A stretch of 64,000 bases of DNA from Streptomyces sp. NBC_00249 (GTDB lineage Bacteria; Actinomycetota; Actinomycetes; Streptomycetales; Streptomycetaceae). Shown here piece by piece: positions 61,859 to 64,000 of this stretch. The first letter of the stretch is position 1. Each line of letters opens with the position of its first letter. The DNA lies in NCBI RefSeq assembly GCF_026342355.1, contig NZ_JAPEMV010000005.1, positions 124,001-188,000 on the forward strand, in the 5' to 3' direction. The position numbers and the translations under genes were made by a program. The notes under the pieces are model-generated. The model did no database searches, was not told where the DNA came from, and saw only the letters and a list, made by a program, of their open reading frames with translations.

Positions 61859-64000
61859 TCAGTGCGCGGCGGACTCCCAGTCCGCGCCGACGCCCACCGA
61901 CACGTCGAGCGGGGCCCGCAGCGAGACGGCGGCGCCCATCTCCCGCCGCACCAGCTCCTCGACCCGCTCCCGCTCCCCGGGGGCGATCTCCAGCACGATT
62001 TCGTCGTGGACCTGGAGCAGCATCCGCGAGGCGAGGCCGCCCTCGGTGAGGGCCTTGTCCACGCGCAGCATGGCGACCTTGACGATGTCGGCGGCCGTGC
62101 CCTGGATCGGGGCGTTCAGCGCCATCCGCTCGGCGGCCTCGCGGCGCTGGCGGTTGTCGCTGTTGAGGTCGGGCAGGTAGCGGCGGCGGCCGAAGACCGT
62201 CGCCGTGTAGCCGGTGGCGCGGGCTTCGTCCACCACCCGCTGGAGGTAGTCGCGGACCCCGCCGAACCGCTCGAAGAAGGTGTCCATCAGGCCGCGCGCC
62301 TCGGCGGGCTCGATGTTCAGCTGCTGGGCGAGACCGAAGGCGGACAGCCCGTACGCCAGGCCGTAGGACATGGCCTTGATCTTGCGGCGCATTTCGGCGT
62401 CGACCTCGGACCGCTCCACTGCGAACACCTGGGAGGCGACGGTGGTGTGCAGGTCCTCACCGGTGGCGAAGGCCTCGATGAGGCCCTCGTCCTCGGACAG
62501 GTGGGCCATGACGCGCAGCTCGATCTGGCTGTAGTCGGCGGTCATGAGGGACTCGTAGCCCTCGCCGACGACGAACCCTCGGCGGATGGCGCGGCCCTCG
62601 TCGGTGCGTACCGGCACGTTCTGCAGGTTCGGGTCGGTGGAGGACAGCCGGCCGGTCGCGGCGACGGTCTGGCTGAAGCTGGTGTGCACCCGGCCGTCCG
62701 GGGCGATGGACTTGACCAGGCCCTCCACGGTGACGCGCAGCTTGGCCTGCTCCCGGTGGCGCAGCATGATCACGGGGAGTTCGTGGTCGGTCTGCGTGGC
62801 CAGCCAGGCCAGGGCGTCCGCGTCCGTGGTGTAACCGGTCTTGGTCTTCTTCGTCTTGGGCAGGTCCAGCTCGCCGAAGAACACCTCCTGGAGCTGCTTG
62901 GGCGAGCCGAGGTTGAACTCGTGGCCGACCGCCGCGTGCGCCTCCTTCACGGCCTGCTGCACGGCGCCCGCGAACTGCTGCTCCATGCCTTCCAGGTGGT
63001 CGCGGTCGGCGGCGATGCCCGCCCGCTCCAGCCGGGCCAGCAGCTCGGAGGTGGGCAGTTCCATCTCGTGCAGCAGCTCGACGGCGCCGACCTCGGGCAG
63101 CTTCGCGGTGAAGGCGTCACCCAGGTCGAGGACGGCGCGGGCCTGCGCCATCAGGGCGTCGGCCTCGGCGGTCTCGTCGGCTCCGAAGGCCAGCTGGCCG
63201 TCGGCGGCCGGGGGCGCCAGTTCCCGGTGCAGGTACTCGTTGGACAGGACGTCCAGCGCGAAGGAGCGGCGGCCCGGCTTGACCAGGTACGCGGCGAGCG
63301 CGGTGTCCATGGTGACCCCGGCCAGGCTCCAGCCGTGCTCGGGGAAGACCCGCATCAGGCCCTTGGCGTTGTGCACGACCTTGGGCCGCGAGGCGTCGGC
63401 CGCCCAGGCGGCGAAGGCCTTGTCGTCGGCCTCGTCCAGGGCGGAGGGCTCGAACCAGGCGGCGGCCCCGCCGGCCGCGGCGAGCGCGATCTCGGTGACG
63501 TTGCCCTGGCCCAGCGCCCAGCTGTCCACGGTGGAGACGCCGAGCGGGCCGCCCGCGTGGCTCTCCAGCCACGGCGCCAGCTCGCCCGCGCCCAGCACCG
63601 ACGCGTCCAGTTCCACACCGGCCGCCGGGGCCGGCGCCTCCTCCTCGGCCGCGCCCGGGTCCACGGCGAGCAGCCGCTCGCGCAGCGAGGCGTTGCGGAT
63701 CTCCAGGACGTCCAGGACGCCGATCATGGCGGCCCGGTCGTAGGGGGCGCGCTCCAGGTCGGCGGGGGTCTTGGGCAGCTCCACGTCCTTGACCATCTCG
63801 GTCAGGACGCGGTTGAGCTTGACGGCCTCCAGGTGGTCCCGGAAGTTCTGCCCGGCCTTGCCCTTGACCTCGTCGGCGCGCTCCACCAGTTCCTTGAACG
63901 ACCCGAACTGGGTGATCCACTTGGCGGCGGTCTTCTCTCCGACACCCGGGATGCCCGGCAGGTTGTCGGACGGGTCGCCGCGCAGCGCCGCGAAGTCCGG
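61859..64000 (-). CDS. polA: DNA polymerase I (C-terminal 713 residues, runs off the window)
   Basis: The frame is open to the right edge at 64000, so the 5' end is missing. The visible part begins inside the 5'-3' exonuclease (RGDPSDNLPGIPGVGEKTAAK, the helix-3-turn motif). The proofreading-like domain follows; the usual acidic exonuclease residues appear lost (VDSWALG where a DxE is expected, and HNAKGLMRV). Polymerase motifs are intact: A DYSQIELRVMAHLSEDEG, B RRKIKAMSYGLAYGLSAFG and C LLQVHDEIVLEI. It fills gaps after excision repair and removes Okazaki primers. Upstream residues are outside the window. Confidence 0.97.
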   Translation of the reverse strand, partial: PDFAALRGDPSDNLPGIPGVGEKTAAKWITQFGSFKELVERADEVKGKAGQNFRDHLEAVKLNRVLTEMVKDVELPKTPADLERAPYDRAAMIGVLDVLEIRNASLRERLLAVDPGAAEEEAPAPAAGVELDASVLGAGELAPWLESHAGGPLGVSTVDSWALGQGNVTEIALAAAGGAAAWFEPSALDEADDKAFAAWAADASRPKVVHNAKGLMRVFPEHGWSLAGVTMDTALAAYLVKPGRRSFALDVLSNEYLHRELAPPAADGQLAFGADETAEADALMAQARAVLDLGDAFTAKLPEVGAVELLHEMELPTSELLARLERAGIAADRDHLEGMEQQFAGAVQQAVKEAHAAVGHEFNLGSPKQLQEVFFGELDLPKTKKTKTGYTTDADALAWLATQTDHELPVIMLRHREQAKLRVTVEGLVKSIAPDGRVHTSFSQTVAATGRLSSTDPNLQNVPVRTDEGRAIRRGFVVGEGYESLMTADYSQIELRVMAHLSEDEGLIEAFATGEDLHTTVASQVFAVERSEVDAEMRRKIKAMSYGLAYGLSAFGLAQQLNIEPAEARGLMDTFFERFGGVRDYLQRVVDEARATGYTATVFGRRRYLPDLNSDNRQRREAAERMALNAPIQGTAADIVKVAMLRVDKALTEGGLASRMLLQVHDEIVLEIAPGERERVEELVRREMGAAVSLRAPLDVSVGVGADWESAAH

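Overview
The window is chromosomal DNA of a very GC-rich actinomycete, almost certainly a Streptomyces. Codon third positions are nearly all G or C and GTG starts are common. RbpA, WhiA, an LPXTG-type chaplin and mycothiol-linked enzymes are present, and the backbone order opcA-pgl-pgi-rbpA-secG-tpiA-pgk-gap, whiA-yvcK-rapZ-uvrC, uvrA, uvrB, coaE, rpsA, polA is that of the conserved Streptomyces core chromosome. I see no prophage, CRISPR array, insertion sequence, tRNA or biosynthetic cluster.

Region by region. 1-7200: central carbon metabolism (end of opcA, pgl, pgi, then tpiA-pgk and gap), interleaved with rbpA (RNA polymerase-binding protein) and secG. 7383-10343: a large secreted M14 carboxypeptidase. 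10563-15638: the tightly overlapping uvrC-rapZ-yvcK-whiA block, transcribed right to left, which joins DNA repair and the sporulation regulator. 15640-16000: a block of 26-bp tandem repeats. 16000-21300: an accessory stretch with a secreted papain-like protease and a translationally coupled membrane-anchored partner, a DNA-binding regulator with repeated operator-like sites, a Tat/lipoprotein Rieske protein, a PfkB sugar kinase, and a divergent TetR/NAD(P)-binding-protein pair with two matching operators. 21490-26040: uvrA, a mycothiol-dependent isomerase-like protein and a metallo-beta-lactamase-fold hydrolase. 26130-31440: a metabolite transporter, then a Ter stress group (TerC behind a yybP-ykoY-type manganese riboswitch, a TerD fusion protein and TerD).

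31520-40000: uvrB, a secreted glycerophosphodiester phosphodiesterase, an alkyltransferase-like DNA repair protein, an MFS exporter, a cupin, a methyltransferase and the psuG-psuK pseudouridine salvage pair. 40000-51100: an accessory region bracketed by two copies of a 142-bp palindromic element, holding a P-loop-degenerate kinase-like protein, a WGR/beta-propeller protein, a cupin, a DUF2293 protein, a long chaplin with a sortase signal, a HAD-like protein and a SNF2 helicase/SWIM-finger pair; then small secreted or membrane proteins and a TPR protein. 51120-64000: coaE, a PAC2 protein, rpsA with a textbook promoter, a methyltransferase, hrpB, a DUF3068 membrane protein with a 46-residue neighbour, a PT-rich lytic transglycosylase, a DUF4184 membrane protein and the 3' part of polA.

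Two themes run through the window. Nucleotide-excision repair is complete here (uvrA, uvrB, uvrC, plus polA and an ogt-like gene), and several genes look leaderless, with a TAnnnT box six or seven bases before the start codon. The most unusual non-coding features are the 142-bp palindromic element, the dispersed module that accompanies it, and the riboswitch whose expression platform hides the terC ribosome binding site.
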